A stretch of 64,000 bases of DNA from Butyrivibrio sp. (GCA_015056495.1 SVGC01000003.1:93210-157209), one strand, 5' to 3'. Positions 36,356-46,256 are shown, counted from the first letter of the stretch. The notes: a model not told the origin generated them from the sequence alone. Numbers and translations are program-made.

Positions 36356-38149
36356 ATGAATATCTTAAATGTAGAAAATGTATCAAAAACATATATGGCT
36401 AAGCCTGTATTAAAAGATGTATCTGTTGGAATAAGTGATAGTGATAAGATTGGTGTTGTTGGAACAAATGGAACCGGTAAGTCAACTCTTCTGGCTATCG
36501 TGGCAGGAGTGACAACACCTGATAGTGGTCAGGTTGTGGTAGGAAATGGTATCAGAATATCATATCTGCCACAGAATCCTGTATTTGATGATAAAAAAAC
36601 ACTTCTTGAAAATATTACTGAAAAAATATATAGCGGTAGTGATCATTGGGACAAGATGGGCGAAATTAAAGCTAATCTTGCAAAGTTTGGGATTGATGAT
36701 CCTGAATGTGATCCATCTATTCTGTCTGGAGGTCAAAAGAAGCGAGCAGCACTTGTGGCAGCTATAATGACCCCATCAGATCTGCTTATTCTGGATGAGC
36801 CTACAAACCACTTGGATTCAGACATGATAGAGTGGCTTGAGGGTTTTCTTAGACACTTCAGAGGAGCTCTGCTCATGGTTACCCATGACAGATATTTCCT
36901 TGATGAAGTAACAAATCAGATTCTTGAGATAGATAAAGCAAATACATATAGGTATGAATCAAATTATTCTGGATTTTTGGAATTAAAACAGCAGCGCCTG
37001 GACTATGAGCAGGCAGCAGAACGCAAGGCAGCATCCCTTTACAGAAAAGATCTTGCCTGGATGCTCCGCGGAGCAAGAGCCCGTTCAACCAAACAAAAGG
37101 CTCACATACAGAGATTTGAAGAACTTCGCGATAGACAAAGACCTGAAGAGGAAAGAGAAGTCTGGCTTAGTTCCATACCGACCAGAATGGGCAATAAGAC
37201 CATTATTGTAGAGGGCTTATCCAAGTCCTATGGAGATAAGATATTATTCAATGACTTCTCATACACCTTTAACAAGCTTGATCGAATAGGAATAATAGGA
37301 CCTAATGGATGTGGCAAGTCAACACTTCTGAAATGTATAATCGGAGCAGTTGATGCAGATTCTGGTTCTGTTGAAATAGGTCAGACAATAAAGATAGGCT
37401 ATTTTGGACAGGAAAATGAACTTCTGGACGAGAATAGCCGTGTTCTTGATTTTATCAAAGATACTGCAGAGTATATCAACACTACGGATGGTCTTATATC
37501 AGCATCTGCAATGTGTGACAGATTTTTATTCCCACCGGAAATGCAGTATGCACCAATATCCAAGCTTTCAGGTGGAGAAAAAAGACGTCTCCATCTGCTG
37601 AGAGTATTGATGGAACAGCCTAACGTGATCATTCTGGACGAGCCGACTAATGACTTGGATATACAGACACTTCGTATTTTGGAAGATTATCTGGATAGTT
37701 TTCCTGGAATAATCTTGACTGTCAGCCATGACAGATATTTTTTGGACAGAGTGGTCACAAGAATATTTGCATTTGAACCGGATGGTAGTCTGTATCAGAG
37801 TGAAGGAGGGTACTCTGACTATCTGATCCATAAAAAGCCATTTGAAGAAGAACCACCAAAACAGTCTCAGTCTCCTGAAAAAGCAGAGAAAAAGCAAAAA
37901 TATCAGGCACCTCGTGAAAAGACCAAACTCTCTTACAAAGAGCAAAAAGAATATGATAATATCGAGTCTGAGATAGAGGCTCTTGAAGAACGTAGTGCAC
38001 AGCTTGAAGAAGAAATAGCAGGAGCGGCAACTGATTTTCCAAAGCTGATGAAGCTTAGCAAGGAAAAAGAAGAAGTTGATGCAGAAATTGAGCGCAAAAT
38101 GGATCGCTATGTAGAGCTTCAGGAAATGGTAGACAGTTTTTCCAAGTAA
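36356..38149 (+). CDS. uup: ABC-F ATPase, Uup type
   Basis: A 597-aa soluble tandem ABC protein without membrane segments. NBD1 has GTNGTGKST, LSGGQKKR and LLILDEPTNHLD. The inter-domain linker contains the Uup-style AWMLRGARARSTKQKAHIQR. NBD2 has GPNGCGKST, LSGGEKRR and VIILDEPTNDLD. The C-terminus is a charged coiled coil (about 510-595), typical of Uup. ABC-F proteins act on ribosomes; Uup has been tied to translation quality and branched-DNA handling. Both catalytic glutamates are present. AGGAG precedes the ATG. Confidence 0.92.
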   Translation: MNILNVENVSKTYMAKPVLKDVSVGISDSDKIGVVGTNGTGKSTLLAIVAGVTTPDSGQVVVGNGIRISYLPQNPVFDDKKTLLENITEKIYSGSDHWDKMGEIKANLAKFGIDDPECDPSILSGGQKKRAALVAAIMTPSDLLILDEPTNHLDSDMIEWLEGFLRHFRGALLMVTHDRYFLDEVTNQILEIDKANTYRYESNYSGFLELKQQRLDYEQAAERKAASLYRKDLAWMLRGARARSTKQKAHIQRFEELRDRQRPEEEREVWLSSIPTRMGNKTIIVEGLSKSYGDKILFNDFSYTFNKLDRIGIIGPNGCGKSTLLKCIIGAVDADSGSVEIGQTIKIGYFGQENELLDENSRVLDFIKDTAEYINTTDGLISASAMCDRFLFPPEMQYAPISKLSGGEKRRLHLLRVLMEQPNVIILDEPTNDLDIQTLRILEDYLDSFPGIILTVSHDRYFLDRVVTRIFAFEPDGSLYQSEGGYSDYLIHKKPFEEEPPKQSQSPEKAEKKQKYQAPREKTKLSYKEQKEYDNIESEIEALEERSAQLEEEIAGAATDFPKLMKLSKEKEEVDAEIERKMDRYVELQEMVDSFSK

Positions 38150-38235
38150 TCCATTTTGTTTTTTAAGAAAAACGATTCAAGAGTCAAAGGCACACAGATA
38201 CTATATTAGAAGTCTGGTATTGTAGGAAGAAAGTG

Positions 38236-38709
38236 ATGATCAATACAACATTATGCTATATAGAAAACGATGGTAAATACCTGATGCTCCATCGCACCAA
38301 GAAAGAAAATGATTTAAATAAAGACAAATGGATTGGTGTAGGTGGTAAATTTGAAAAAGATGAAACTCCGGAAGAGTGTCTCCTAAGAGAAGTATTTGAA
38401 GAGACAGGACTGACACTTACAAAATACAGCCTTCGAAGCGTGGTGACTTTTCTTTCTGATAAGTGGGAGACAGAGTATATGTATCTGTTTACAGCAACAG
38501 CATTTGAAGGACAGCTAAAAGAATGCGATGAAGGCGAATTGGTATGGGTAGATAAGGACGAAGTTCCAAATCTTCCAACCTGGGAAGGAGACCGTATTTT
38601 TCTTGAGCTTATTGCCAAGGATACGCCATATTTTTCTCTGAAAGTACGATATGAAGGAGATAAACTGGCAGAAAATAAGCTCATCATATATGGTGAAGAT
38701 AAACAGTAA
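38236..38709 (+). CDS. Nudix hydrolase, MutT/8-oxo-dGTPase-like
   Basis: A 157-aa Nudix protein. The Nudix box is complete, from GGKFEKDETPEECL to REVFEETGL, and sits near residues 37-60. The N-terminal TTLCYIENDGKYLMLHRTKK is typical of the clostridial '8-oxo-dGTP diphosphatase' group, so nucleotide-pool cleaning is the likely role; other nucleotides are possible. I chose the ATG at 38236, preceded by AGGAAG; an adjacent GTG at 38233 is less likely. It follows uup by 86 bp and precedes the metallopeptidase gene by 36 bp. Confidence 0.88.
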   Translation: MINTTLCYIENDGKYLMLHRTKKENDLNKDKWIGVGGKFEKDETPEECLLREVFEETGLTLTKYSLRSVVTFLSDKWETEYMYLFTATAFEGQLKECDEGELVWVDKDEVPNLPTWEGDRIFLELIAKDTPYFSLKVRYEGDKLAENKLIIYGEDKQ

Positions 38710-38745
38710 AATAGTTCAATTAAAATACAGGAAATATAATATTTA

Positions 38746-39291
38746 ATGACATACAATATCAACATAATAAGATCTAATAGAAAGACCATGTCTATAGAAA
38801 TCAGGCGTGCCGGTGAACTGATCGTTAGATCACCAAAGAAATTATCAGAAAAAGAAATACTTGAATTTGTATCTCAAAAAGAAGCCTGGATCCAGAAACA
38901 TATGGAACAGGCCAAAGAAAGAGAAGCAGATAAAAGCTTTAATGAACCTGCTTCCGAATGGGATATCAGAGTTCTGAGCAATGAAGCCAAGCGTGTACTT
39001 CCGATCCTTACAAGGCAATATGCTCAGAAGATGAACGTTACCTACGGTAAGATTACCATAAGACATCAAAAGACCAGGTGGGGGAGCTGCAGCAGTTCTG
39101 GCAATCTGAATTTTAACTGCATGCTCATGAAAGCTCCACGCAGAGTCCAGGAGTATGTTGTAGTACACGAGCTTGCTCATAGATTAGAGATGAACCATTC
39201 AGACAGATTTTGGAAGATAGTTGAAGAATATATGCCTGATTATAAGCTTCAACGCAAGTGGCTCAAAGAAGAAGGACGCTCATTAATATAA
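38746..39291 (+). CDS. YgjP-like zinc metallopeptidase (DUF45)
   Basis: A 181-aa protein of the SprT/YgjP group. The zinc motif is VVHELAHRLEMNHSDRFW: HELAH supplies two histidines and the catalytic Glu, and the later His of NHS the third ligand. It is preceded by TRWGSCSSSGNLNFN, a hallmark of DUF45. The N-terminal part is a small beta-rich domain (RRAGELIVRSPKKLSEKEI). The physiological substrate is unknown. The ribosome binding site is weak (AGGAAAT, 15 bases upstream). Confidence 0.9.
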   Translation: MTYNINIIRSNRKTMSIEIRRAGELIVRSPKKLSEKEILEFVSQKEAWIQKHMEQAKEREADKSFNEPASEWDIRVLSNEAKRVLPILTRQYAQKMNVTYGKITIRHQKTRWGSCSSSGNLNFNCMLMKAPRRVQEYVVVHELAHRLEMNHSDRFWKIVEEYMPDYKLQRKWLKEEGRSLI

Positions 39292-39329
39292 AAAAGCAAA
39301 AGAATTGACTTATTTTAATAAAAAAGATT

Positions 39330-39373
39330 AAAAAACATCAAGAAAAAAGATAATTTTTTCGTGATGTTTTTTC
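39330..39373 (+). terminator. Intrinsic terminator after the YgjP-like gene
   Basis: AAAAAACATCA (39330-39340) and TGATGTTTTTT (39362-39372), with further A/T pairing inside, ending in the T run. Confidence 0.82.
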
Positions 39374-39381
39374 TATTTATT

Positions 39382-39390
39382 TGGTATAAT
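39382..39390 (+). promoter_or_regulatory. Extended -10 promoter of carB
   Basis: TGGTATAAT gives an extended -10 (TGn-TATAAT) 40 bp before the carB start. No good -35 box is present, as is common with extended -10 promoters. Confidence 0.55.
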
Positions 39391-39429
39391 TCATGTGATT
39401 ATTTTAAGAGTAATAAAAGGAGATGAACT

Positions 39430-42400
39430 ATGCCACAGAGAACAGATATCCAAAAAGTACTTATTATTGGCTCAGGACCTATCATCATTGGTCAGGCATG
39501 CGAGTTTGACTATTCAGGGACTCAGGCATGTAAGGCACTCAGAAGCCTTGGCTACAAGATCATTCTTGTTAATTCCAACCCTGCTACTATTATGACAGAT
39601 CCAGAAATGGCTGACGTAACATATATTGAGCCTCTTAACGTTAAGAGATTAGAGCAGATCATTGCAAAAGAAAGACCCGATGCCCTTTTGCCTAATTTAG
39701 GTGGACAGTCAGGTCTTAATTTGTGTTCAGAGTTATATAAAGCAGGTGTGCTCGATAAATACAATGTCAAGGTAATCGGCGTACAGGTTGATGCCATAGA
39801 AAGAGGCGAAGATAGAATTGAGTTCAAGAAGACTATGGACAGCCTTGGAATCGAGATGGCACGAAGCGAAGTAGCTTACAGCGTTGAAGAGGCATTAAAT
39901 ATCGCTGATAAGCTTGGATATCCGGTAGTTTTGCGTCCTGCATATACTATGGGAGGCGCAGGTGGCGGCCTTGTATACAATAAAGAGGAACTTCAGACAG
40001 TCTGTGCCAGAGGATTACAGGCATCTCTTGTTCATCAGGTACTTGGAGAGGAATGTGTTACAGGATGGGAAGAACTTGAGCTTGAAGTTGTAAGAGATAA
40101 AGACAACAACATGATCACTGTATGCTTTATTGAAAACGTTGATCCTATGGGCGTTCATACAGGTGATTCATTCTGTACAGCACCTATGCTCACAATTTCT
40201 GAAGACGTTCAGAGAAGACTTCAGGAGCAGGCATACAAGATTGTTGAACATATTGGAGTTATAGGCGGTACCAACGTACAGTTTGCACATGATCCTAAGA
40301 CAGACAGGATCATTGTAATTGAGATCAACCCAAGAACATCACGTTCATCTGCACTTGCATCCAAGGCAACAGGATTCCCTATTGCACTGGTATCAGCCAA
40401 ACTTGCAACAGGACTTACTCTTGCTGACATCCCATGTGGCAAATATGGAACTCTTGATAAATATAAACCAGACGGCGACTATGTAGTTGTAAAGTTTGCT
40501 CGTTGGGCATTTGAGAAATTTAAAGGCGTAGAGGATAAACTCGGTACTCAGATGCGTGCTGTAGGCGAAGTAATGAGTATCGGTAAGAACTACAAAGAAG
40601 CACTTCAGAAGGCTATCCGCTCATTGGAAAAAGGCAGATATGGACTTGGCTTTGTAAAAAATTATAATGAGCTTTCAAAGGAAGAACTTTTAAAACTTCT
40701 TATAACTCCATCCAGCGAGCGTCATTTCATTATGTATGAAGCTATCCGCAAAGGCGCTACAGTAGATGAGATACATGAACTTACACATGTTAAAGCATAT
40801 TTCATCGAGCAGATGAAGGAGCTTGTAGAAGAGGAAGAAGCTCTTATAAAGAAAAAAGGTTCACTCCCAACTGATAAGCAGCTCATCCAGGCTAAAAAAG
40901 ACGGATTCTCAGATAAATACCTTAGTGAGATCCTTGCTATACCTGAAGCAGACATCAGAAGCCGCAGAGAAGCAATTGGTATGGAACAGAACTGGCAGGG
41001 AGTACATGTAAGCGGAACAGACGATAGTGCATATTACTACTCAACCTACAATGCAGAAGATAAGAATCCTGTAACAGATGAAAAGCAGAAGATCATGATT
41101 CTGGGCGGCGGTCCAAACAGAATAGGTCAGGGTATTGAATTTGACTATTGCTGTGTACATGCAGCAAAGTCTCTTAAAAAGCTTGGATTCGAGACAATTA
41201 TTGTAAACTGCAACCCTGAAACAGTATCAACAGACTATGATACTTCAGATAAACTGTATTTTGAGCCGTTAACTCTTGAAGATGTACTGAGCATCTACAA
41301 AAAAGAAAAGCCGGTAGGAGTTATAGCACAGTTTGGTGGACAGACTCCTCTGAATCTTGCAGCAGATCTGGAGAAAAATGGTGTAAAGATCCTTGGTACA
41401 GCTCCAGATGTCATCGACCTTGCAGAGGACAGAGACCTCTTTAGGAATATGATGGACAAGCTGGGTATACCTATGCCTGAATCAGGAATGGCAACAACTG
41501 TTGAAGAAGCTCTTGAAATTGCTAAGAATATTGGTTATCCGGTTATGGTACGTCCTTCTTATGTACTTGGTGGACGTGGCATGGAAGTAGTATATGATGA
41601 TGAAAGCATGACAGGATATATGCAGGCAGCAGTCGGCGTTACTCCTGACCGCCCGATCCTCATTGACAGATTCCTCAATCATGCCATGGAATGTGAAGCT
41701 GATGCCATCAGTGATGGAACACATGCATATGTACCGGCAGTAATGGAACACATCGAACTTGCAGGTATCCATTCCGGCGATAGCGCATGCATCATTCCTT
41801 CAAAGCACATTCCTGAAAAGGCTCTTGAGACAATAAAGGAATATACAAGAAAGATAGCAGAAGAAATGCATGTTGTAGGACTTATGAACATGCAGTATGC
41901 AATTGAAGATGGTAAAGTATTTGTACTTGAAGCAAACCCAAGAGCATCAAGAACAGTACCTCTTGTATCAAAGGTATGTGGTATCAGTATGGTTCCTCTT
42001 GCTACAGACATCATTACTTCTGAGCTAACTGGAAGACCATCTCCTGTAGAGACACTTACAGACAGAACTATTCCATATTACGGAGTAAAAGAGGCTGTAT
42101 TCCCATTCAATATGTTCCAGGAAGTAGATCCTATCCTTGGACCAGAGATGAGATCAACAGGTGAAGTACTTGGAATAGCAGGTACAACAGGTGAAGCCTT
42201 TTTCAAGGCTGAAGAGGGTGCTCAGGCAACACTTCCTACAAGTGGTAATGTTCTTATTTCTGTAAACAGACAGGACAAGCCGGAAGTTGTTGAAGTAGCA
42301 CAGCTCTTTGATAAAGCTGGCTTTAAGATTTATGCTACAGGTACAACCTGCGACATAATAAATGAAGCTGGTATCAAAGCAGAGAAAGTTAAGAAACTGT

Positions 42401-42648
42401 ATGAAGGAAGACCAAACATCCTTGATATGATGACCAATGGTGATCTTCAGCTGGTTGTTAACTCTCCTGTAGGTAAGGATAGCATTCATGATGACAGCTA
42501 TCTTAGAAAATCAGCCATTAAATATAAGATTCCTTATATCACAACAATGGCAGCAGCTAAGGCAGCAGCAGAAGGAATTGCTTATGTAAATGAGCATCCG
42601 GACGGAGATCTTAGATCACTTCAGGAATGGCATGGCCTGATCAAATAA
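39430..42648 (+). CDS. carB: Carbamoyl-phosphate synthase large subunit
   Basis: A 1072-aa enzyme that makes carbamoyl phosphate for pyrimidines and arginine. Two homologous ATP-grasp halves are visible: the first with GSGPIIIGQACEFDYSGTQA and RPAYTMGGAGGG, the second with GGGPNRIGQGIEFDYCCVHA and RPSYVLGGRGMEV. A C-terminal MGS-like allosteric domain (about 930-1072) follows. The length is standard. AAAGGAGA precedes the ATG. The small subunit gene carA, normally just upstream, is absent; the gene is flanked by terminators on both sides and is therefore transcribed alone. pyrC, pyrK and pyrD lie 18 kb away. Confidence 0.97.
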   Translation: MPQRTDIQKVLIIGSGPIIIGQACEFDYSGTQACKALRSLGYKIILVNSNPATIMTDPEMADVTYIEPLNVKRLEQIIAKERPDALLPNLGGQSGLNLCSELYKAGVLDKYNVKVIGVQVDAIERGEDRIEFKKTMDSLGIEMARSEVAYSVEEALNIADKLGYPVVLRPAYTMGGAGGGLVYNKEELQTVCARGLQASLVHQVLGEECVTGWEELELEVVRDKDNNMITVCFIENVDPMGVHTGDSFCTAPMLTISEDVQRRLQEQAYKIVEHIGVIGGTNVQFAHDPKTDRIIVIEINPRTSRSSALASKATGFPIALVSAKLATGLTLADIPCGKYGTLDKYKPDGDYVVVKFARWAFEKFKGVEDKLGTQMRAVGEVMSIGKNYKEALQKAIRSLEKGRYGLGFVKNYNELSKEELLKLLITPSSERHFIMYEAIRKGATVDEIHELTHVKAYFIEQMKELVEEEEALIKKKGSLPTDKQLIQAKKDGFSDKYLSEILAIPEADIRSRREAIGMEQNWQGVHVSGTDDSAYYYSTYNAEDKNPVTDEKQKIMILGGGPNRIGQGIEFDYCCVHAAKSLKKLGFETIIVNCNPETVSTDYDTSDKLYFEPLTLEDVLSIYKKEKPVGVIAQFGGQTPLNLAADLEKNGVKILGTAPDVIDLAEDRDLFRNMMDKLGIPMPESGMATTVEEALEIAKNIGYPVMVRPSYVLGGRGMEVVYDDESMTGYMQAAVGVTPDRPILIDRFLNHAMECEADAISDGTHAYVPAVMEHIELAGIHSGDSACIIPSKHIPEKALETIKEYTRKIAEEMHVVGLMNMQYAIEDGKVFVLEANPRASRTVPLVSKVCGISMVPLATDIITSELTGRPSPVETLTDRTIPYYGVKEAVFPFNMFQEVDPILGPEMRSTGEVLGIAGTTGEAFFKAEEGAQATLPTSGNVLISVNRQDKPEVVEVAQLFDKAGFKIYATGTTCDIINEAGIKAEKVKKLYEGRPNILDMMTNGDLQLVVNSPVGKDSIHDDSYLRKSAIKYKIPYITTMAAAKAAAEGIAYVNEHPDGDLRSLQEWHGLIK

Positions 42649-42666
42649 TAAAATGAGATAATATAA

Positions 42667-42710
42667 AAGACCTTCTTTTACCAGAGATAAATCTTGTAAA
42701 AGAAGGTCTT
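42667..42710. terminator. Bidirectional terminator between carB and trxA
   Basis: AAGACCTTCTTTTAC (42667-42681) and GTAAAAGAAGGTCTT (42696-42710) make a 15-bp perfect stem between convergent genes. T-rich sequence follows mainly on the minus strand. Confidence 0.85.
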
Positions 42711-42755
42711 AATATGAGTAAGAATGGATATTCAGTAAAAGTGCCTTAATTAAAA

Positions 42756-43073
42756 TCAAAGAAGTGCATTCAGCTTAGCTACCATAGTTGCTTTGTTAGA
42801 AGCTCCAACTATTTCATCAACAACTTCACCGTTCTTGAAGAACTTGAAGTTAGGAATGGACATAACGCCATATTTTGCAGCAAGGTCGCCATTATCATCA
42901 GCATTGATCTTGCCAACCTTGATCTTTCCATCAAATTCTTTTGCAAGCTCGTCAACGACTGGCATCATCATCTTGCAAGGTCCGCACCAGTCAGCGTAGA
43001 AATCCACAAGTACAGGGATGTCGCTCTTTAATACTTCTTCCTCAAAATTAGCTTCATTAAATGTATATTCCAT
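42756..43073 (-). CDS. trxA: Thioredoxin
   Basis: A 105-aa thioredoxin with the active site WCGPC inside VDFYADWCGPCKMMMP, the cis-proline loop MSIPNFKFF and normal length. It reduces disulfides in cytosolic proteins such as ribonucleotide reductase, peroxidases and methionine sulfoxide reductases, including the fRMsr at 3860. I chose the ATG at 43073, preceded by AAAGGAG; the further TTG at 43097 would lie upstream of that site. No thioredoxin reductase gene is adjacent. Confidence 0.96.
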   Translation of the reverse strand: MEYTFNEANFEEEVLKSDIPVLVDFYADWCGPCKMMMPVVDELAKEFDGKIKVGKINADDNGDLAAKYGVMSIPNFKFFKNGEVVDEIVGASNKATMVAKLNALL

Positions 43074-43122
43074 GATGTAATCTCCTTTCAAATTCAAACA
43101 TCGTATTTAATATCTTAATTAC

Positions 43123-43150
43123 ATTTTACACAATTTAATAGTGTTGTCAA
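43123..43150 (-). promoter_or_regulatory. Promoter of trxA
   Basis: On the minus strand: TTGACA (43145-43150), a 16-bp spacer and TAAAAT (43123-43128), about 50 bp before the trxA start. Confidence 0.65.
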
Positions 43151-43265
43151 TATATAAATCTTAAGTAATTATAAATATAATATTAATAGTATAATGCAAA
43201 TAGGCGAATATTTAGGTAGAATGAATATGATAACATCCAATCAACCTAAATAGAATGAGGGCAAA

Positions 43266-44363
43266 TTGAATAATTCAATATTAGATACTATGCAACAGGA
43301 AAAATATAAGATCATAATCCCCGCTTACGAACCTGAGCCAGGGATAATTGATTTTATCAAAGAGTTAAAACAGACACTTTCATCGGAAATAATAATAGTA
43401 GATGATGGAAGTGGCTTAGAATATAAAGAGATTTTTGATACTTTACAGAGAGAATATAGCTGTAAGGTACTTGTCCATCATGTCAATATGGGCAAGGGAC
43501 GCGCATTGAAGGACGCTTTCAATTACTGTCTTAATGAATATCCGGATATGCTCGGATGCGTGACAGCAGATTCCGATGGCCAGCATACTCCTACAGATAT
43601 AGCCAGATGTATGACAGAGCTTGATGCACATCCGGACAGACTTATCCTTGGTACAAGAGATTTTTCTGGAAAGGATATACCTAATAAGAGCAAATACGGC
43701 AATACAATAACCACCTACGTAGTAAAATTATTTTGTGGAATGAAGATATCGGATACACAGACAGGACTTAGAGCAATTCCCAAGAACTTTATGTCTGAGA
43801 TACTGACCACTCCGGGCGAGCGCTTTGAATATGAGATGAATATGCTTATTGATAGCAAGTATTCCTGTCCGATACTTGAAGTTCCTATTGAAACTATATA
43901 TGAATCCAAAGATAATCACAAAACTCATTTTGACCCAATCAGAGATTCATATAGGATATACAAAATATTTGGAAAGATGTTTTTGCACTATACAATTTCA
44001 TCCCTTTCCTCCTGTGTTGTCGACCTGGCTTTGTTTACTGTTTTTTGCGGCATGTTTAAGCCATTTATCTCCATCTACTATGTGACAATAGCTACGATAT
44101 TAGCCAGAGTCATATCAGCAAGCTATAACTATCTGATAAATTATAAACTGGTATTTCATAGTAATGATGGATATGCCAAGACCGGTATCAAGTATTTTAC
44201 ACTGGCAGTGGTGCAGATGGCACTTAGCGCAACGCTTGTAACAGTTATCAATGCGCTATTACCTTTTGCACAAGAGACTGTTATCAAAGTTATTGTAGAC
44301 GTATGTCTGTTTTTCATCAGTTATTACGTACAGAGAGAATATATTTTTAAAAAAATAAAATAA
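43266..44363 (+). CDS. GT2-GtrA fusion: polyprenyl-phosphate glycosyltransferase plus flippase-like domain
   Basis: A 365-aa fusion of two proteins that are usually separate. Residues 13-225 form a GT2 domain like GtrB/CsbB/DPM1: IIIPAYEP, IVDDGSG (45-50), the DxD motif ADSDGQH (101-107) and SDTQTGLRAI. It should load a sugar onto undecaprenyl phosphate at the inner face. Residues 235-365 form a GtrA domain of four transmembrane helices (KIFGKMFLHYTISSL ... YLINYKLVF ... YYVQREYIF), thought to flip the lipid-linked sugar. The start is TTG at 43266 behind GAGGG; an ATG at 43290 is possible. The next gene is the probable third component. Confidence 0.88.
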   Translation: MNNSILDTMQQEKYKIIIPAYEPEPGIIDFIKELKQTLSSEIIIVDDGSGLEYKEIFDTLQREYSCKVLVHHVNMGKGRALKDAFNYCLNEYPDMLGCVTADSDGQHTPTDIARCMTELDAHPDRLILGTRDFSGKDIPNKSKYGNTITTYVVKLFCGMKISDTQTGLRAIPKNFMSEILTTPGERFEYEMNMLIDSKYSCPILEVPIETIYESKDNHKTHFDPIRDSYRIYKIFGKMFLHYTISSLSSCVVDLALFTVFCGMFKPFISIYYVTIATILARVISASYNYLINYKLVFHSNDGYAKTGIKYFTLAVVQMALSATLVTVINALLPFAQETVIKVIVDVCLFFISYYVQREYIFKKIK

Positions 44364-44378
44364 AATTGGAGACACATT

Positions 44379-46256
44379 ATGTGGATTTTATCAATTTTAG
44401 GGCTGCTTTTAGCAGCCTTTTTGTTAAAAAGAAGGTTTAAGATCGGATTTTATATGGCATTACCTGCAGCTACAGCTATTATGATACTTATCCTTTATAT
44501 ACTTGCCTTTTTCTCAGCACTTAAATATATAGACCTATTGGCACTTCTTGAGATGCTGGCCTTTGGTATATATGTCGAAAGACAATCAAAACAGGCAAAA
44601 GAAGAGATAAGAAGAGATTTACTGGATTTTATCAAAATGCCAGAGCTGTGGAGCGTGCTTGCAGTCTGCGTTCTGACTACTGTTCTTACCATCGGACAGA
44701 TAGTTACATGGTGGGATGACCTTAATTACTGGGCTACTGACCTGAAAGCTCTATATTATATGAACGGATTTGCAGGAAAATATGGAAATGTGGCTCCGGA
44801 ATTTGGAGACTATCCCCCAGCTACTCAGCTTTTTAAATGGTGGTTTCTCCATTTTTCAGGCACCTATGTTGAAGGACTGCAGTTTGCAGGATATTATTGC
44901 ATGAATTTCATATTGCTGCTTCCTGTTATCAAAGATATTAAGAGCAAAAACTTTTTTGTTCAGTTGGTATCATGCATAGTAATAACTGTGATTCCTAGTA
45001 TTGTGGATCGCTTCTGGGCATATGGCACTTGCGCGGACGTTACCATGGGCATTTTATACGGTGCTGTTCTTTTGGAACTATATAGAGCCAGAAATAAAAA
45101 AGGAAATATATATTTTCAGACAATATACATGGCTGCATTGTTATCAGTACTTGTGCTTGTAAAAACTGTAGCAGTGGAATGGGCCGCATTTGCAGTAATA
45201 TTTGGAATTGCTTTCGGAGCATTTACAATGGCACCATTTAAAAAGAAGGCTGCAAATGAAGGTGTATCAGCCATAGCCCTCTTATTACCAATTTTCACTG
45301 AAGGTAGCTGGATGCTTTTTTGCCTGTTAAACAGAAGAGTTGCCAAACTTACAAGTGCCGGTGTAAAAATGGCTGCCGGAGGCAACTATTCACTTCCGGG
45401 TGATGCAATGGAACGAATAAATGCTTATTTTACAGGCTTTTGGAAAGTTGCAATGCATGAAAATAATACTTTTTCAATTGACCTGTCAGCAGGAGCATTC
45501 CTTATTGTAGTACTAGCAGTGATAGTACTATTCTCTTTGATACATACAATTGATAAAAAAGAAACTGTTAAACTTTTTATTTTTACGCTTATAACTGCTT
45601 TTGCAGCATACGGAATCATATTGATAGGTCATTTGACTATTTTTCAGACTGAAAACCAGTATCTGGAAGCTGAGACTATGGCCAAATCCATTGAACGCTA
45701 TGGAGCACCTTTTTCACTGGGATTTATCATGCTGCTGGCGGGAATAGCTCTTACTATAGATATTTCAAAAAAATATATTATATCTGTTTCATTGGCTGTA
45801 GCAGCTGTGCTGTTTGCGGATCATGGCTCGATCTATATGGCTTACGGCGGATATTATGCAGACAGAGCTGATCAGCTATCTGCAAGATCAGATATGATAG
45901 GCGATGTCGAGAGCACATTTCTTGAAGCTATAGAAGGAAAAGAAGAACTTGCAGGCAGCAGAGTACTTTGTATCCAGGATGCAACTGATATTCACTGGGT
46001 CAGAAATACCTATACCAATTTTTATGCGGCGCCTGTACCTGTAGTGTATTCAAGTGTTTATGCAGAACAGCTTTCAGCCCAGACTATCATGGACTTGATA
46101 AGCACAATGCATGGTTCATATATTTACATTCAGGATATGGATGCAGATATTGAAAGTCTGATGCAGGAATACATGTTGGACGGAGAGAGCTTTAAATATA
46201 ATACTGTTTATGAGATTATAACAGATGAAGGAAAAACATATTTCAGAATAATTTAA
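44379..46256 (+). CDS. GT-C-like polytopic membrane glycosyltransferase
   Basis: A 625-aa protein with about eleven or twelve transmembrane helices and a C-terminal extracytoplasmic domain (about 500-625). The first large external loop carries WWDDLNYWATD (D113/D114) followed by GDYPPATQLFKWW, the acidic-pair-then-proline layout of GT-C enzymes. I do not recognise the exact family. It sits 15 bp after the GT2-GtrA fusion, where three-component glycosylation systems place the polymer-modifying enzyme (compare YfhO or Gtr type-specific proteins). It would transfer the flipped sugar onto a wall polymer. GGAGA precedes the ATG. Confidence 0.75.
   Translation: MWILSILGLLLAAFLLKRRFKIGFYMALPAATAIMILILYILAFFSALKYIDLLALLEMLAFGIYVERQSKQAKEEIRRDLLDFIKMPELWSVLAVCVLTTVLTIGQIVTWWDDLNYWATDLKALYYMNGFAGKYGNVAPEFGDYPPATQLFKWWFLHFSGTYVEGLQFAGYYCMNFILLLPVIKDIKSKNFFVQLVSCIVITVIPSIVDRFWAYGTCADVTMGILYGAVLLELYRARNKKGNIYFQTIYMAALLSVLVLVKTVAVEWAAFAVIFGIAFGAFTMAPFKKKAANEGVSAIALLLPIFTEGSWMLFCLLNRRVAKLTSAGVKMAAGGNYSLPGDAMERINAYFTGFWKVAMHENNTFSIDLSAGAFLIVVLAVIVLFSLIHTIDKKETVKLFIFTLITAFAAYGIILIGHLTIFQTENQYLEAETMAKSIERYGAPFSLGFIMLLAGIALTIDISKKYIISVSLAVAAVLFADHGSIYMAYGGYYADRADQLSARSDMIGDVESTFLEAIEGKEELAGSRVLCIQDATDIHWVRNTYTNFYAAPVPVVYSSVYAEQLSAQTIMDLISTMHGSYIYIQDMDADIESLMQEYMLDGESFKYNTVYEIITDEGKTYFRII

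Noticed and set aside
38256..38789. Minus-strand open frame over the Nudix gene (177 codons)
   Set aside because: Serine-rich shadow of a gene with an intact Nudix box.
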